DNA from: Candidatus Kuenenia stuttgartensis
Lineage (GTDB): Bacteria; Planctomycetota; UBA11346
NCBI GenBank assembly: GCA_945876185.1
Contig: CAMCMZ010000006.1
Span: 1-64,000, forward strand
DNA: 64,000 bases
Reading direction: 5' to 3'
Part shown: piece by piece, positions 39,362 through 50,000 of the stretch
Numbering within the stretch: position 1 is the first letter of the stretch
How the letters are laid out: every line of letters starts with the position of its first letter
Notes under the pieces: model-generated
What the model was told of the DNA's origin: nothing
Database searches by the model: none
What the model saw: the letters and a program-made list of their open reading frames with translations, nothing else
Translations under genes and position numbers: made by a program

Positions 39362-42197
39362 GTCCGCCATCTGCCTGATCTGCCTCTGGTTCGCGGCCGC
39401 TACCGCCGCCACGGCTGAACCGGTGGTGGTCATCCGCGCGCTGGCCGATCGTGCGAGCGAGGACGGCACCCGGATCGCCACGGTTGAGGTCGAACGCGAC
39501 AACGCCGGTCCGGCGCTGTCCATCGGCCTGACCAGCAGCGGTACCGCCACCCCGGGGGTCGACCTCGACCAGCCGCCGGCCCAGGTGGTCATCCCGGCCG
39601 GCCAGCACCGCACCCAGTTCACCCTGGCCGCGCATGACGACCTGGTTCGCGAATATGGTGAAGGTCTGACCATCTCGCTGGCGCCGGGTTCGTACCAGAT
39701 CGGGATCGAGTCCTCGGTCACCATTCTCATCGAGGACGACGAGACCGTGATCACTCGCCTGGCTGCCGATCTGGTGGCCAGCGAACAGGATGATGACCGG
39801 GCGGTGGTCCGGCTGGGCATCGCCCCGGCGCCAGCGGCCGGCGAGGTTGTTCTGCAAGGGGTGCTGGGTGGCACCGCCATCCTCGAGGGGGATTACCACC
39901 TGTGGATTTCCAGCCCGGGCGGGACCCCCGTAGCCGTGACCACCGCCCGGTTCACCTATCCGGTCGAGGCCGATGCCAGCAGCATCGAATTCGAATTGCG
40001 GCCGATCAGCGATGCCGCAGTCGAAGGCGCCGAGACCGTGACCATCAGTCTCAGCACCCCGGGCGATGCCGTTCTGCGCGACGGTGCCCAGAGTTGGACC
40101 TGGAGCATCGTCGACGACGACCTCAGCCTGGGACTGGATGCGGTGGCCGACACCGACGAATCCGGAACCCCGGGCAGCGTGAGGATCTCGCTGACGGCAC
40201 CGACGCCGACCACGATCACCGTGCCGTTGATCTATGGCGGCTCTGCCGAGCGCAGCGAATACACCGCCCCCGATACGGTGACCATCACCGCTGGTTCCAG
40301 CAGCGCCGTGGTGCAGATCGTCGGCAAAGCCGATGCCCTGGCCGAAGGCAGCGAAACCATCGTGGTCGCGCTCGGACCGACCTTGGTCGGGGCGGTCGAT
40401 CCAGCCCGACGGACCGCCACCATCACCCTGCGCGAGATCGCCGGCGTCGCCACCATCACCACCGTCGAGACGGTGCACGAAGGAGGCGCCCCCGGGCGGT
40501 TGCGCTTCAACCTGGCGCGCAGCCCGGGCGCCAGTCCCGCCGTCGACCTCTTGTTCCGCTTCGAGGGCACCGCCGATCCCTTGACCGACCTGGTCGATCC
40601 CGGTGATCGGGTGACCGTGCCGGCCGGAGCGAACAGCGTCGATCTGCTGCTCACGGCTAAAGATGACACCCTGGCCGAGGGTGAGGAAACCTTCGTGGTG
40701 ACGCTGCTGCCCGGGGCCGGCTATACGCTCGGCCAGCCGGCCAGCGCCACGATCGCGGTGATCGATGACGAACCGGTGGTCGAGGTGCAGGCCTTGACCG
40801 ATGTCCACGAAGGCGGCGCCGCTGGCAGTCTGCGGCTGCGCCTGGCCGGGGGTGCGGTCGCCAACCGTGATCTGACCGTGATCCTGAATCTGACCGGCAG
40901 TGCCGGCCTGAACGTCGCGACCGAGGTCGCCATCATCGGCGCCACCGTGACCGCCGGCCAGGCCTCGGTGGTGATCCCGCGCGGCACCACGCAACGCGAT
41001 CTGAGCGTCACTACCACCGACGATCTCCTCGCCGAGGGCGATGAACAGCTTACCGTCACCGTCAGCGACCGGCTCGACAACTCAGGCGCCCGCATCGATT
41101 ACCGGCCTTCGCCCAGCCTCGGTTCGGCCACCATCGCGATCCTCGATGATGAACCCCCGAAGATCGCCATCGAAGCCGATGGCGCCGGTACCGAACCGGG
41201 CACCGCCGGCGGCTTCGCGCTGCTGTTCGATGGCGATGGCAGCATCGATCGACGCCGGGATCTCAGTGTCCGACTTGCCTATAGCGGCAGCGCCAGCCGG
41301 GGGGTGGATTACACGGATCCGGGCGTGGTGGTGGTCCTGCCTGCTGCCACCCACCGCCTCAAGTTCTCGCTGCCGGTGCTCAATGATGATATTGCAGAAA
41401 GCACCGAGCAGGTCGTGGTCAGCATCGTACCCGATGCGGCCTATGCGATCGCCACCGACAAGGGTTCGGCCACCATCGCGATCACCGACGACGATCGTCC
41501 GACCGTGCGGATCCGGACGGTGGTGGCAGCCTTCCGCGAGCCCGCCGGAGAAGCCACTGGCGTGGTGGAACGCGTTGGTCCGACCGATGCCGCCCTGACC
41601 GTGGCTTTGACCGTCGACAGCGCCAGCACCGCCAGCGTGGGTTCGGACTTCAATGCGCAGCCCAGCGAAGTGGTCATCCCTGCCGGCGCCAGCAGCGCGA
41701 ACTTCACCTTTAGTGCTACTTCCGATCCGACGGACGAACCGGACGAGACCGTGGTCATCACCCTGGGGACGCGTGACACCTACACGATCGACGGGGATTT
41801 CAGCCGGGCGGTCTTCACCCTGCGCGACCGGCCGACCCGCAGCGAACTCGACATTCTGACCGAGCCGGACACCACGGTCGTCACCGTCGGCACGGCCTGG
41901 ACCTATCGCCTGGCGGTCTCGTTGCTGCCTGGCACCAGCCCCAGCGACTACACGACCACGATCCTGGCCGCCCCGCCCGGTCTGACCGCTCCCGCCTGGA
42001 TCACCGCCACGCCCTTGGCGGACGCGGGTGCCGAGCGCGTCGGTTTCACCATTGGCGGCACTCCGCCTGGCGAACTGACCGGAAAAAGCCTGCGCTTCCG
42101 CATCCAGGTGAAGGTCGAATCCGACCACAAACCAGGCGACCCGGAACTGCTCCTCCAGGATGTGATCCTGGCCATCATCCCCGCCAACGCCGGTTGA
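39339..42197 (+). CDS. Secreted Calx-beta repeat protein
   Basis: This encodes 952 residues. A signal peptide (ICLICLWFAAATAATA) is followed by about seven Calx-beta-type repeats of roughly 110-120 residues from residue 27 to about 830. Typical units read VVEVQALTDVHEGGAAGSLR, then VVIPRGTTQRDLSVTTTDD and LAEGDEQLTVTV. These repeats bind calcium through Asp/Glu clusters such as LIEDDE and AILDDE and occur in adhesins. The last ~120 residues form a different beta-domain (YRLAVSLLPGTSPSDYTTTI). It begins inside the end of hlyD, so it is part of the secretion operon. With its own Sec signal it is not the type I cargo; it could be a surface partner or receptor for it. Confidence 0.88.
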   Translation: MMPYANVKSAICLICLWFAAATAATAEPVVVIRALADRASEDGTRIATVEVERDNAGPALSIGLTSSGTATPGVDLDQPPAQVVIPAGQHRTQFTLAAHDDLVREYGEGLTISLAPGSYQIGIESSVTILIEDDETVITRLAADLVASEQDDDRAVVRLGIAPAPAAGEVVLQGVLGGTAILEGDYHLWISSPGGTPVAVTTARFTYPVEADASSIEFELRPISDAAVEGAETVTISLSTPGDAVLRDGAQSWTWSIVDDDLSLGLDAVADTDESGTPGSVRISLTAPTPTTITVPLIYGGSAERSEYTAPDTVTITAGSSSAVVQIVGKADALAEGSETIVVALGPTLVGAVDPARRTATITLREIAGVATITTVETVHEGGAPGRLRFNLARSPGASPAVDLLFRFEGTADPLTDLVDPGDRVTVPAGANSVDLLLTAKDDTLAEGEETFVVTLLPGAGYTLGQPASATIAVIDDEPVVEVQALTDVHEGGAAGSLRLRLAGGAVANRDLTVILNLTGSAGLNVATEVAIIGATVTAGQASVVIPRGTTQRDLSVTTTDDLLAEGDEQLTVTVSDRLDNSGARIDYRPSPSLGSATIAILDDEPPKIAIEADGAGTEPGTAGGFALLFDGDGSIDRRRDLSVRLAYSGSASRGVDYTDPGVVVVLPAATHRLKFSLPVLNDDIAESTEQVVVSIVPDAAYAIATDKGSATIAITDDDRPTVRIRTVVAAFREPAGEATGVVERVGPTDAALTVALTVDSASTASVGSDFNAQPSEVVIPAGASSANFTFSATSDPTDEPDETVVITLGTRDTYTIDGDFSRAVFTLRDRPTRSELDILTEPDTTVVTVGTAWTYRLAVSLLPGTSPSDYTTTILAAPPGLTAPAWITATPLADAGAERVGFTIGGTPPGELTGKSLRFRIQVKVESDHKPGDPELLLQDVILAIIPANAG

Positions 42198-42201
42198 ACC
42201 C

Positions 42202-43089
42202 ATGACCTCCATCCCCTTCCACCGCGCTGTGTTCCTTCCACTCGCCCTGATCGTCGGCGGTTGTTCCGGCACCGGTTTCGATCCCGGCCTGCCGGCGCCG
42301 AAACTGGATGGCACTCTGCTGTCGGTCGATCTGGCCACTGGGCTCGCCACCGCGATCGCCGAGGACCAGGCCGGCACCGTCGCGTCCGGCCGCCTCGTGG
42401 TGCGCAAGGTCGAGGCCACCACCGTGGCCTTGGCCGATGGCGATGCCGTCGCCGAGGCAAACGCCCCGGTCGCGGGCACCCGCCGGGTCAACGTGGCGAC
42501 ATGTTATCTGGCGGTCACCGAACTGACCCAGGGCCAATGGACGGCGCTTACCACCGGCACCACCCATCACCGCACCCCATGGACCCGGATCGTGCCCGCC
42601 GATGGCGCCGTGCCGGTAACCGATGGGCCCAACCAGCCGGCCACCGGTCTCGACCTGATCCTGGTCACGACGGTCTGCGCCGACTGGTCCAGCCGCCGGC
42701 CGTTCCGCCTGCGTCTGCCCAGCGGGGGCGAATGGCAGGCCGCCGCCCAGGGCAGCGACAGCCCCACCTACCCCTGGGGCGATGGTCTTGAGGAAGCCGA
42801 TTGGAAGGACACCGCCCACCTGCGCACCACCACCGGAGCCAGCACCACCGGCCCCAGCGCCGGGCCGCTGCGGGTGGCGCAGAAACAGGCGAAGAACGGC
42901 TTCTACGATCTTGCCGGCAATGTCGCTGAACTTCTTGGTGATGAACGGTCTGGCGATCTCGCCGTCCTCGTCGGCGGTTCGTGGAACGACAACCCGCGCA
43001 GCGCCGCGATCCGAAACCGCCAGACGGCGCCAATCGGCATCCCGCTGGCCACCGCCGGCTGCCGCCTGGTGCTGGAAGTGACCCCATGA
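42202..43089 (+). CDS. Lipoprotein with formylglycine-generating enzyme (SUMF1)-like domain
   Basis: This encodes 295 residues. The lipobox is ALIVGGCSG (Cys about residue 21). The FGE/SUMF1 fold is shown by VAVTELTQGQW-type opening (YLAVTELTQGQWTALTTG), RLRLPSGGEWQAAAQG, YPWGD, GFYDLAGNVAELLGD, VGGSWND and the ending GCRLVLEV. Several active-site features of true FGE, including its catalytic Cys pair, are not evident, and no sulfatase is nearby. It is more likely a binding or cargo-modifying relative. It lies 4 bp after the Calx-beta gene and overlaps the next gene by ATGA, so it is operonic. Confidence 0.85.
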   Translation: MTSIPFHRAVFLPLALIVGGCSGTGFDPGLPAPKLDGTLLSVDLATGLATAIAEDQAGTVASGRLVVRKVEATTVALADGDAVAEANAPVAGTRRVNVATCYLAVTELTQGQWTALTTGTTHHRTPWTRIVPADGAVPVTDGPNQPATGLDLILVTTVCADWSSRRPFRLRLPSGGEWQAAAQGSDSPTYPWGDGLEEADWKDTAHLRTTTGASTTGPSAGPLRVAQKQAKNGFYDLAGNVAELLGDERSGDLAVLVGGSWNDNPRSAAIRNRQTAPIGIPLATAGCRLVLEVTP

Positions 43090-43832
43090 CCACGACCCCC
43101 ACCATCAGGCTGGCTACTCTCGCCCTGAGCGCCTTGAGCGCCCTGGGCGCCGCCGACTTCTCCCTCACCGCCGGCACTGCCGCACCCTTGTCAGAGATGC
43201 AGGTGCGCGGCACTTCCAACCAGACGCTCGCCTACCATGCCGATGCCGCCATCGGCTGGTCGGTGGGGGTCGGCTTGTCGTGGCGGCAGGAAGAGGCCTA
43301 CGACTCGTTCCAGGTCCAGCACAGCCTGCTGCGCGCCGATGATCTGCCAGCCAGCGACCAGCCGATGATGCGTCTGGCCATGACCGGCTGGCGCTTCGAT
43401 CTCGGCCTGACCGGCCAACGTCATGCCGGCAGTCTGCAGACGCGCGATGTCGGCGACCAGGGCGAGGCCTACACCGGTGCGCTCTTCCTTGACGCCCTGG
43501 CGGTCGAGACGCAAGTCGGCCTGGGCCTGCGTTTTGCCAATGGTTCGGCGGCCTTCCTGCCCAGGACCATGCTGGTCGATGTCGGTCTGGTGGGCGCGGG
43601 CGGGGTCGCCCGCGCTGGTCTCGCCGGCCGCTGGAGCGATCCCGGGCCCTATGCCCGTTATGGCGCCCGACTCACCGTCTCAGCCCCGATTTCCAAGCAG
43701 TGGACCCTGGGCCTGGCTGGCGGTTGGGAGATCGTCTCGGCCTCGCCCCGCTGGCCCGGCACCCAGCAGGTGCAGGTGGATGGCAGCGGTGCGGTCTTCG
43801 CCCTGACCATCAGCACTAGACTCGGTAACTGA
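43086..43832 (+). CDS. Outer-membrane beta-barrel-like protein of the secretion island
   Basis: This encodes 248 residues. The signal peptide (IRLATLALSALSALGAADFS) is followed by alternating amphipathic strands with many Gly and aromatic residues (AIGWSVGVGLSWRQEEAYDS, TQVGLGLRFANGSAAFLP, WTLGLAGGWEIVSASPRWPG). This is consistent with a 10-12-strand barrel; the family was not identified. The ATG overlaps the preceding stop. It is the last gene of the tight tolC-to-barrel operon, and a 259-bp gap precedes the cargo gene. Confidence 0.65.
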   Translation: MTTTPTIRLATLALSALSALGAADFSLTAGTAAPLSEMQVRGTSNQTLAYHADAAIGWSVGVGLSWRQEEAYDSFQVQHSLLRADDLPASDQPMMRLAMTGWRFDLGLTGQRHAGSLQTRDVGDQGEAYTGALFLDALAVETQVGLGLRFANGSAAFLPRTMLVDVGLVGAGGVARAGLAGRWSDPGPYARYGARLTVSAPISKQWTLGLAGGWEIVSASPRWPGTQQVQVDGSGAVFALTISTRLGN

Positions 43833-43873
43833 AACAACTGCGCCTGTAGGTGCCAGTTCAAGGATCTCGCTGC

Positions 43874-43899
43874 AATCGCCAAACCTAATCGCCAAACCT
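43874..43899 (+). promoter_or_regulatory. 13-bp direct repeat upstream of the giant gene
   Basis: AATCGCCAAACCT occurs twice head to tail at 43874-43886 and 43887-43899 in the only sizeable gap of the island. Adjacent direct half-sites of this kind are typical of AraC-family operators, so this is a candidate binding site for the island's regulator. Confidence 0.4.
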
Positions 43900-43958
43900 A
43901 TGGGAAAGGTGGACTCACGACCTCGTCGCGGCAAGGGTTCCGGGATGTGAAGGTGCGA

Positions 43959-43988
43959 TTCAACATCTGAACAGGATCTACATAAATT
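43959..43988 (+). promoter_or_regulatory. Possible promoter of the giant repeat-protein gene
   Basis: TTCAAC (43959-43964) and TAAATT (43983-43988), spaced 18 bp, form a weak sigma-70-like pair in a locally AT-rich patch about 105 bp before the ATG. It lies 60 bp downstream of the 13-bp direct repeats. This fits an activator-dependent promoter. Confidence 0.3.
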
Positions 43989-44091
43989 ATTCACATCGCG
44001 CCGCATGCTCGGCTTGAACGTCCTGATTCCATCAGGCGTCAGCAACCGGTCTGAAACCCTCCAACCACTTTCACGCTTCTAGGAACCCGCC

Positions 44092-47000
44092 ATGCCCACG
44101 ATCAATGCCACCTACGTCGAGATGGCTGCGAAAAGCACCCAGGCCATCGAACTCAAGACCTCACCCAAGGATCTGGCCAAGGCCCTGGCTGAAGCTGGCG
44201 TGGGCAACCAGGGCTGGGCCAAGAAACTGGTGTCCCAGATCGACGTCCTGCAAAAGGCGGGCTGCGGCAACGTCACCATCTCGTTCCCGCTCAATGGCGA
44301 CATCACCAAATTGTCGATCTCGATGCAGGTCGAATGGGACAATGGCACCTCCTTGCAGTTGTCCACCAAGCCCATGGCCCTGGGCAGCGGCTGGACCGTC
44401 GCGGCGGGGTACAAGGTCAAGGATCCCACCGGCAACGGTTCGATGGGGGTCGCGGTCAAGCGCGAAAACATCGACTGGACCGCAGCCAAGCAGATGTTCG
44501 ATCAGGTCAAGGCCGACCCATTCAAGGTCCAGACCTATTCCAATGTGCTCCGGCCCGAGGTTGGCGACCAATTCCTGCGGGCCGAGGTGTCCGGCAAGGT
44601 CAAGCTCGACGGTCTGACCGATCCGGTGGCGTTGGGTGCAATCAACGGTCTGGGCCAGGGCAGCACCGCCTGGGGCAAGGCCGTCAAATTCCTGGCCAAT
44701 GCCTCCACGGTCGAGCTCAAGAGCGCCACCGCGGCCAAGATCTCGCGGGCGAGCGTCGAGAACGGCAGCTTCACCAACGGCCAAGACCAGGCGGTCGCGG
44801 TCAGCGACGGGGCGGTGCTCATCGGCCGCAAGAACGGCGCCGGCTTCGTCACCGGTGGCAATGTGGTCAGCTCGGCCTTCAACAGCGCCCTGGCCAACCT
44901 CCCCGCCTCCAATGTCAGCAATCCGGCTCGCTACACCACCGCCACGACCCTGCGCAACCTGGTGGCCTTCACCACCCGCGATGATCTTGCTGCGGTGAAT
45001 TTCGGTCTGAACCGGGTGCTGGGCGCCAATGTCCGCCAGCAGCTCGACAAGGGCACCAGCGTGTGGTCGCTGTCCTCTTTGGCCCAGGGCAAGAACGGCG
45101 GCGAGTCATCCCTGGCCCTGGCCAACGAATTCAATCGGATCGCCCGGGAATATGGCTATCTGACCTCGCTCACCGGCGAACAGCTGTACGGCGGCCTCAA
45201 GGTCCGCAATCCCAGCGCCGAAGAGACCCTGTATTACAAGACCTACATCCACAACACCGACCAGGCCATGCGTATGCTGCACGACCTGAAGTACCGCCTG
45301 CCCCAGGCGGAATACAAGGAAATCGTCGGACGCCTGGCCAACCAGCAGGGGCTGAACTTCGGCGATCCGGATCTGGAGGCCATCAATCAGCAGAAATACG
45401 GCGGCCGGTGGGCCCCGAACCGCGACACCGCAGTAAATGACCTGATGGGGACCGCGGCCAAGAGCACCACCATCCGCGACTGGAATGTCGAGGTCCTGGT
45501 CAACGGCCGCTGGGTCAACTTTGCCCACCCCTCGCCCAATGGGACCACCCAGCAGTACGATCCCCGGGGGAATCCCCTGATGAAGCTGATCAGCTCGGAA
45601 CGCGGCGAGGTCCTGGTCGCCAATGGCATCTCCGATTCGCCCTCCGACCTGTTCCAGGCCCTGCGGCCCGAGACCAAGGAGGACCATTGGCAGGTGATCT
45701 CCGAGAACGGGGTCAGCTATTATGAAGACGTGTCCACCGGGAAACGCATCAAACTCGGCAAAAACATTGAGATCAGCCGCGGCGAGAACACCTTCACCAA
45801 TACCTTGGGGGCGATCCTCGGCGGCCTGAGCGATCCTACCATCCGCACTACGGTCAGCACCATCTCGGGCATCGAGCAGATCGCCAACAGCCTGTCGGTG
45901 CAGAAGAACAGCGGCTGGGTGGAACTGGCGGATGGTGTGGTCGGCCGTGAGTTCTCGGGCACGGTCACCGATACCGGCGGGGTCCTGCGCGGAATCGGCA
46001 CCATCCTCGGCGGCATCAACAATCCGACCATCAGCAAGCTGGGCGCGGTGGTCAGCGCCACCGGTGAGATCATCAATGTTCTGAAACCCCTCGACGGCTC
46101 GAATGTCCAATTGGCGACGCCCAAGGCCGGATTCATCGCCCTGGGGGCGCTGGGCACGGTCATCGGCGGCGACACCGGCAAGGTGATCTCGGCGGTGGCC
46201 GGCCTGGGCAACACCGCGATCGACGTCTACAACAAGGTCAATGCCGCTGACGCGGCCGCACGAATCTCCCTGGGCAGCGGAATCGCGGGCGGCATCGCCG
46301 CCGGCATCGGCATCATCGGCAGCCTGATCGGCGGACGGACCGGCCAGGTGATCAGCCTGGTGGGCAACTTCGTCGCCGCGATCCTGCTATCGAACCCGAC
46401 CACGGCCATCCTCGGCCTGTTCGTCGGGGTGGCCCAGATGTTGAGCCGGCCCGCTCCCCACACCTACCTGCGCACGGTCACCAAGAGTTACCTCAACAAC
46501 AACGACACTCCGGACGAGATCCAACGCGACGGCTGGAACCGCATCAAGGTCAAGCTTGACGGCCGGGGTGATTTCAGGCAGGTCCTCGACCTGAGCGGGA
46601 AGTTCGGATCCACCAACCTGACCAACCAGGACCGCTACATCGATGTCACCGGGGACGGGATCACCGATCTGGTTTGGTTCGATGAGGGCATGAAAGGCGC
46701 TGCGGTCTGGACCGGCGATGGCAACGGCGGCTTCTCGTCCCGGCAGATGTTCGCGGACTTCAACACCCCCGGCTGGCGCGGCAACGTCAGCTACACCGAC
46801 CGCACGAATGAGCGCAACCCCCGCACCGTGAACATCCAGGCCCCCCGCCTGTACCGCTACGCCCCCGAGCGGGTGAGCTTCGCCGACCGCAATGAAGATG
46901 GCTTCGTGGACATCGTGGTCGACCTGACCGAGTTCCGCAAAACCACCAGCGACAAGGCGAAATGGTCCGAGTTCGTCAGGCGGAATGGCGATTACTTCTT

Positions 47001-50000
47001 CCCCAACACCAACCTGGATTTCACCACCAAGCAGATTGAGGCCATCCGCCCCAACCTGACCAGCGACACCTATGTCGTCCTCAATTCTGCGGACGGCCTG
47101 GGGCATTTCCTGCCGGCGATCGAAGCCAGCAAGGTCGTCAAGGTCGTCCGCGTCACGCCAGCGGCCCAGCTGCAGAACTCCCTGGTCACCGCCCTCGGTG
47201 GTCTGTCCGCGGATTCGCTCAAGGATCTCGGGATCAGCCGCGACGCCGGCTTCAACCCGTACGCCTACCTGGCCTCGTACCCCGATCTCTACGCCCGGGT
47301 CGGCCTGGATGAGGTCGCCGCCGCCCGCGACTTCCTGGACAATGGCCTGCGGAACGGCCGGGGCATCACTTTCAATGCCATGGAATACCTCGCGGCCAAC
47401 AATGATCTTATCGACCGGTTCGGCACCGACGCGGTCGCCGCAGCCAAGCATTGGCTGCAGTATGGCAAGGCCGAGAACCGCAGCCGCACCTTCAACGCCT
47501 ATGCCTATATCGCATCGTACGTCGATCTGATCGAGGCCTTCGGGGCCGACCGCGAGGCCGGCATCGATCACTACGTCGAGTTCGGCCGCAGGGAAAACCG
47601 CTCGATCACCTTCGATGCCCTGGCCTATGTCGCCAGCTATCCCGACCTCATCCCCAGCATCGGCACCGATGAGGTCAAGGCGGCCAAGCACTACCTGGAA
47701 AAGGGCCTGCTTGAGAACCGCTGGGTCAGCTTCAATCCCTTTGCCTACCTGGTCTCGCAGCCGGATCTGGCGCGCAGCTTCGGCACCGACGCCCGGCGGG
47801 CGACCCTGCATTTCATCCAGAGCGGTTACAACGAAGGACGCCGGGTGACCTTCGATGGTCTGGCGTACCTCGCCACCTACGCCGACCTCGCCCGGTTCGG
47901 AACCGATGCCTGGGCCGGGGCCAAGCATTTCCTCACCGACGGAAGCCGGGAAGGCCGCACCATCACCTTCAATCCCTATGCCTATCTGGCCTCGCAGCCG
48001 GATGTGCTGCTGGCCAAGGGCATCGATGCCAATGCCGCCTCGCAGCATTATATCAAATACGGTCGCAGCGAAGGCCGTCAGACCACCTTCGACGCCAGGC
48101 TGTACCTGGCCTCGAACCCGGACCTGGTGAAGAGCGCCATCCGCCTGGATCAGGCGGCTGCGGCTAAACACTGGTTGGAGAGCGGCAGCATTGAGGGTCG
48201 ATCGCCGGACAGCTTCAATGCTTTCGCCTATCTGGCCTCGAATCCGGATCTGATCGCGTCCTTGGGAGTGAATGCGGCCAACGCCACCACCCATTGGCTC
48301 ACCCATGGGATCCCGGAGAACCGCAAGATCACCTTCGACCCCCTGGCCTATGTCGCCGCCAATGACGACCTGGCTGGCCAGGATGCCCGGACCGCCGCCC
48401 TGCATTGGCTGAACCATGGTCGCTTCGAGAACCGCAGCACCGCTCCTACCCAATATGCCACCGGTCGGACCCTGCTCGGATTCACCGGCAACCAGTGGAT
48501 CTATGGGGGCGGCGGGGCGGATGTGTACGTGCTGTCCGCGGCCACCGGCCAGGACCAGGTCGTGGATGCCGGAGGCGTCGACAGCGTCTACCTGGCCCCG
48601 GGCACCCGCCTCGACCAGATCCGTCTCGAACGCTCACCTGAGGGCCTGCGGATCAGCGCGATCGATGGCGGCCGGACCGGCTCGATCTTCATCGCCAACC
48701 GGACCGGCTTCCTGGGCACAAATTCCATCGAAAAGATCCGGGTCGGCACCACCGACCTCGACCTGGATCAGTTGTTCGAAGCCTACCAGCCGCTGATGCG
48801 TGATGATGGCAGCATCGCCCTGGGCGATTTCAATCCGTGGGGTTATCTGGCTTCCCACCGGGACGTGGGCAATGATCCGGTCAAGGCCATCGCCCATTGG
48901 ATCCAGTTTGGCCAACGGGAGGGCAGGCAGATCACCTTCAATGCCTACGGATACCTCGCCAGCCATGCGGATGTCGCCTCCAGCACCGGCAATGATCCCA
49001 TGGCCGCCGCCCGGCACTATGTTCTCAACGGACGCGCCGAGGGTCAGGGGATCACCTTCGATGTCCTGGGCTATCTCGCCAGCTATCGCGATCTGGCCCT
49101 GGCCATGGGCACCGATGCTGCGGCAGGCAACAGGCACTATGTCACCATCGGTCGGGGCGAAGGCCGGCAGATCACCTTCGACCATCTCCAATATGTCGCT
49201 GCCAATCCCGACCTGATCCCGGTGATCGGCAACGACCGGGCCAGGGCGGTGGATCATTACCTCCGTAACGGAGCCAGGGAGAACCGCATAACGTCATTCA
49301 ACGGGCTGGCCTATGTCGCGGTCAATCCCGACCTGATCCCCAGCATCGGTGTGAATCAGTCCAAGGCCGCCGAGCATTACAACCGGCACGGGAAGGCCGA
49401 GAACCGGCGGACCAGCGGCTTCGACACCCTGGGCTATGTCGCATCGAATCCGGATCTGATCCCCAGCATCGGTGTGGACGTGAACAGGGCCCTGACCCAC
49501 TGGATCCAGTCCGGACACCGGGAGAACCGGGTAACCACCACGTTCAGCGGTCTGGCCTACGTGGCGGTGAATCCGGATCTCATCCCGACGATCGGCACCA
49601 ACCTGGCGAAGGCCGCCGAACACTACATCACCAACGGCAGGCGTGAGAACCGGCGGACCAGCGGGTTCGACACCCTGGGGTATGTCGCATCGAATCCGGA
49701 TCTGATCCCCAGCATTGGTCTGGACGTGAACAAGGCCCTGACCCACTGGATCCAGTACGGCAAGCAGGAGAACCGGGTGACCACCCGGTTCGTGGCCGAG
49801 GACTATCTGACGGCCAATCCGGATCTCGCCCGGACCGGTATCATCAGCCCCGTCGCCGCCGCCACCCATTTCATCCGCTCTGGCGCGACGGAGCGGCGTG
49901 CCACCACCCCGATCGCCGCCGTCGCCCGCAATCTCGGGGCCGGTAACGACAACCTCGACTTCAATATCGGCTCTGGCGCCCTGTCGGTCACGGATGCAGG

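Noticed and set aside
42202-43089. Diversity-generating retroelement variable protein (FGE/C-type lectin fold)
   Set aside because: No reverse transcriptase, template repeat or accessory gene is visible nearby.
46387-48453. 688-codon frame antisense to the giant gene, with regular repeats
   Set aside because: The regularity simply mirrors the coding repeats on the + strand, which carry the recognisable motifs and the ribosome-binding site.
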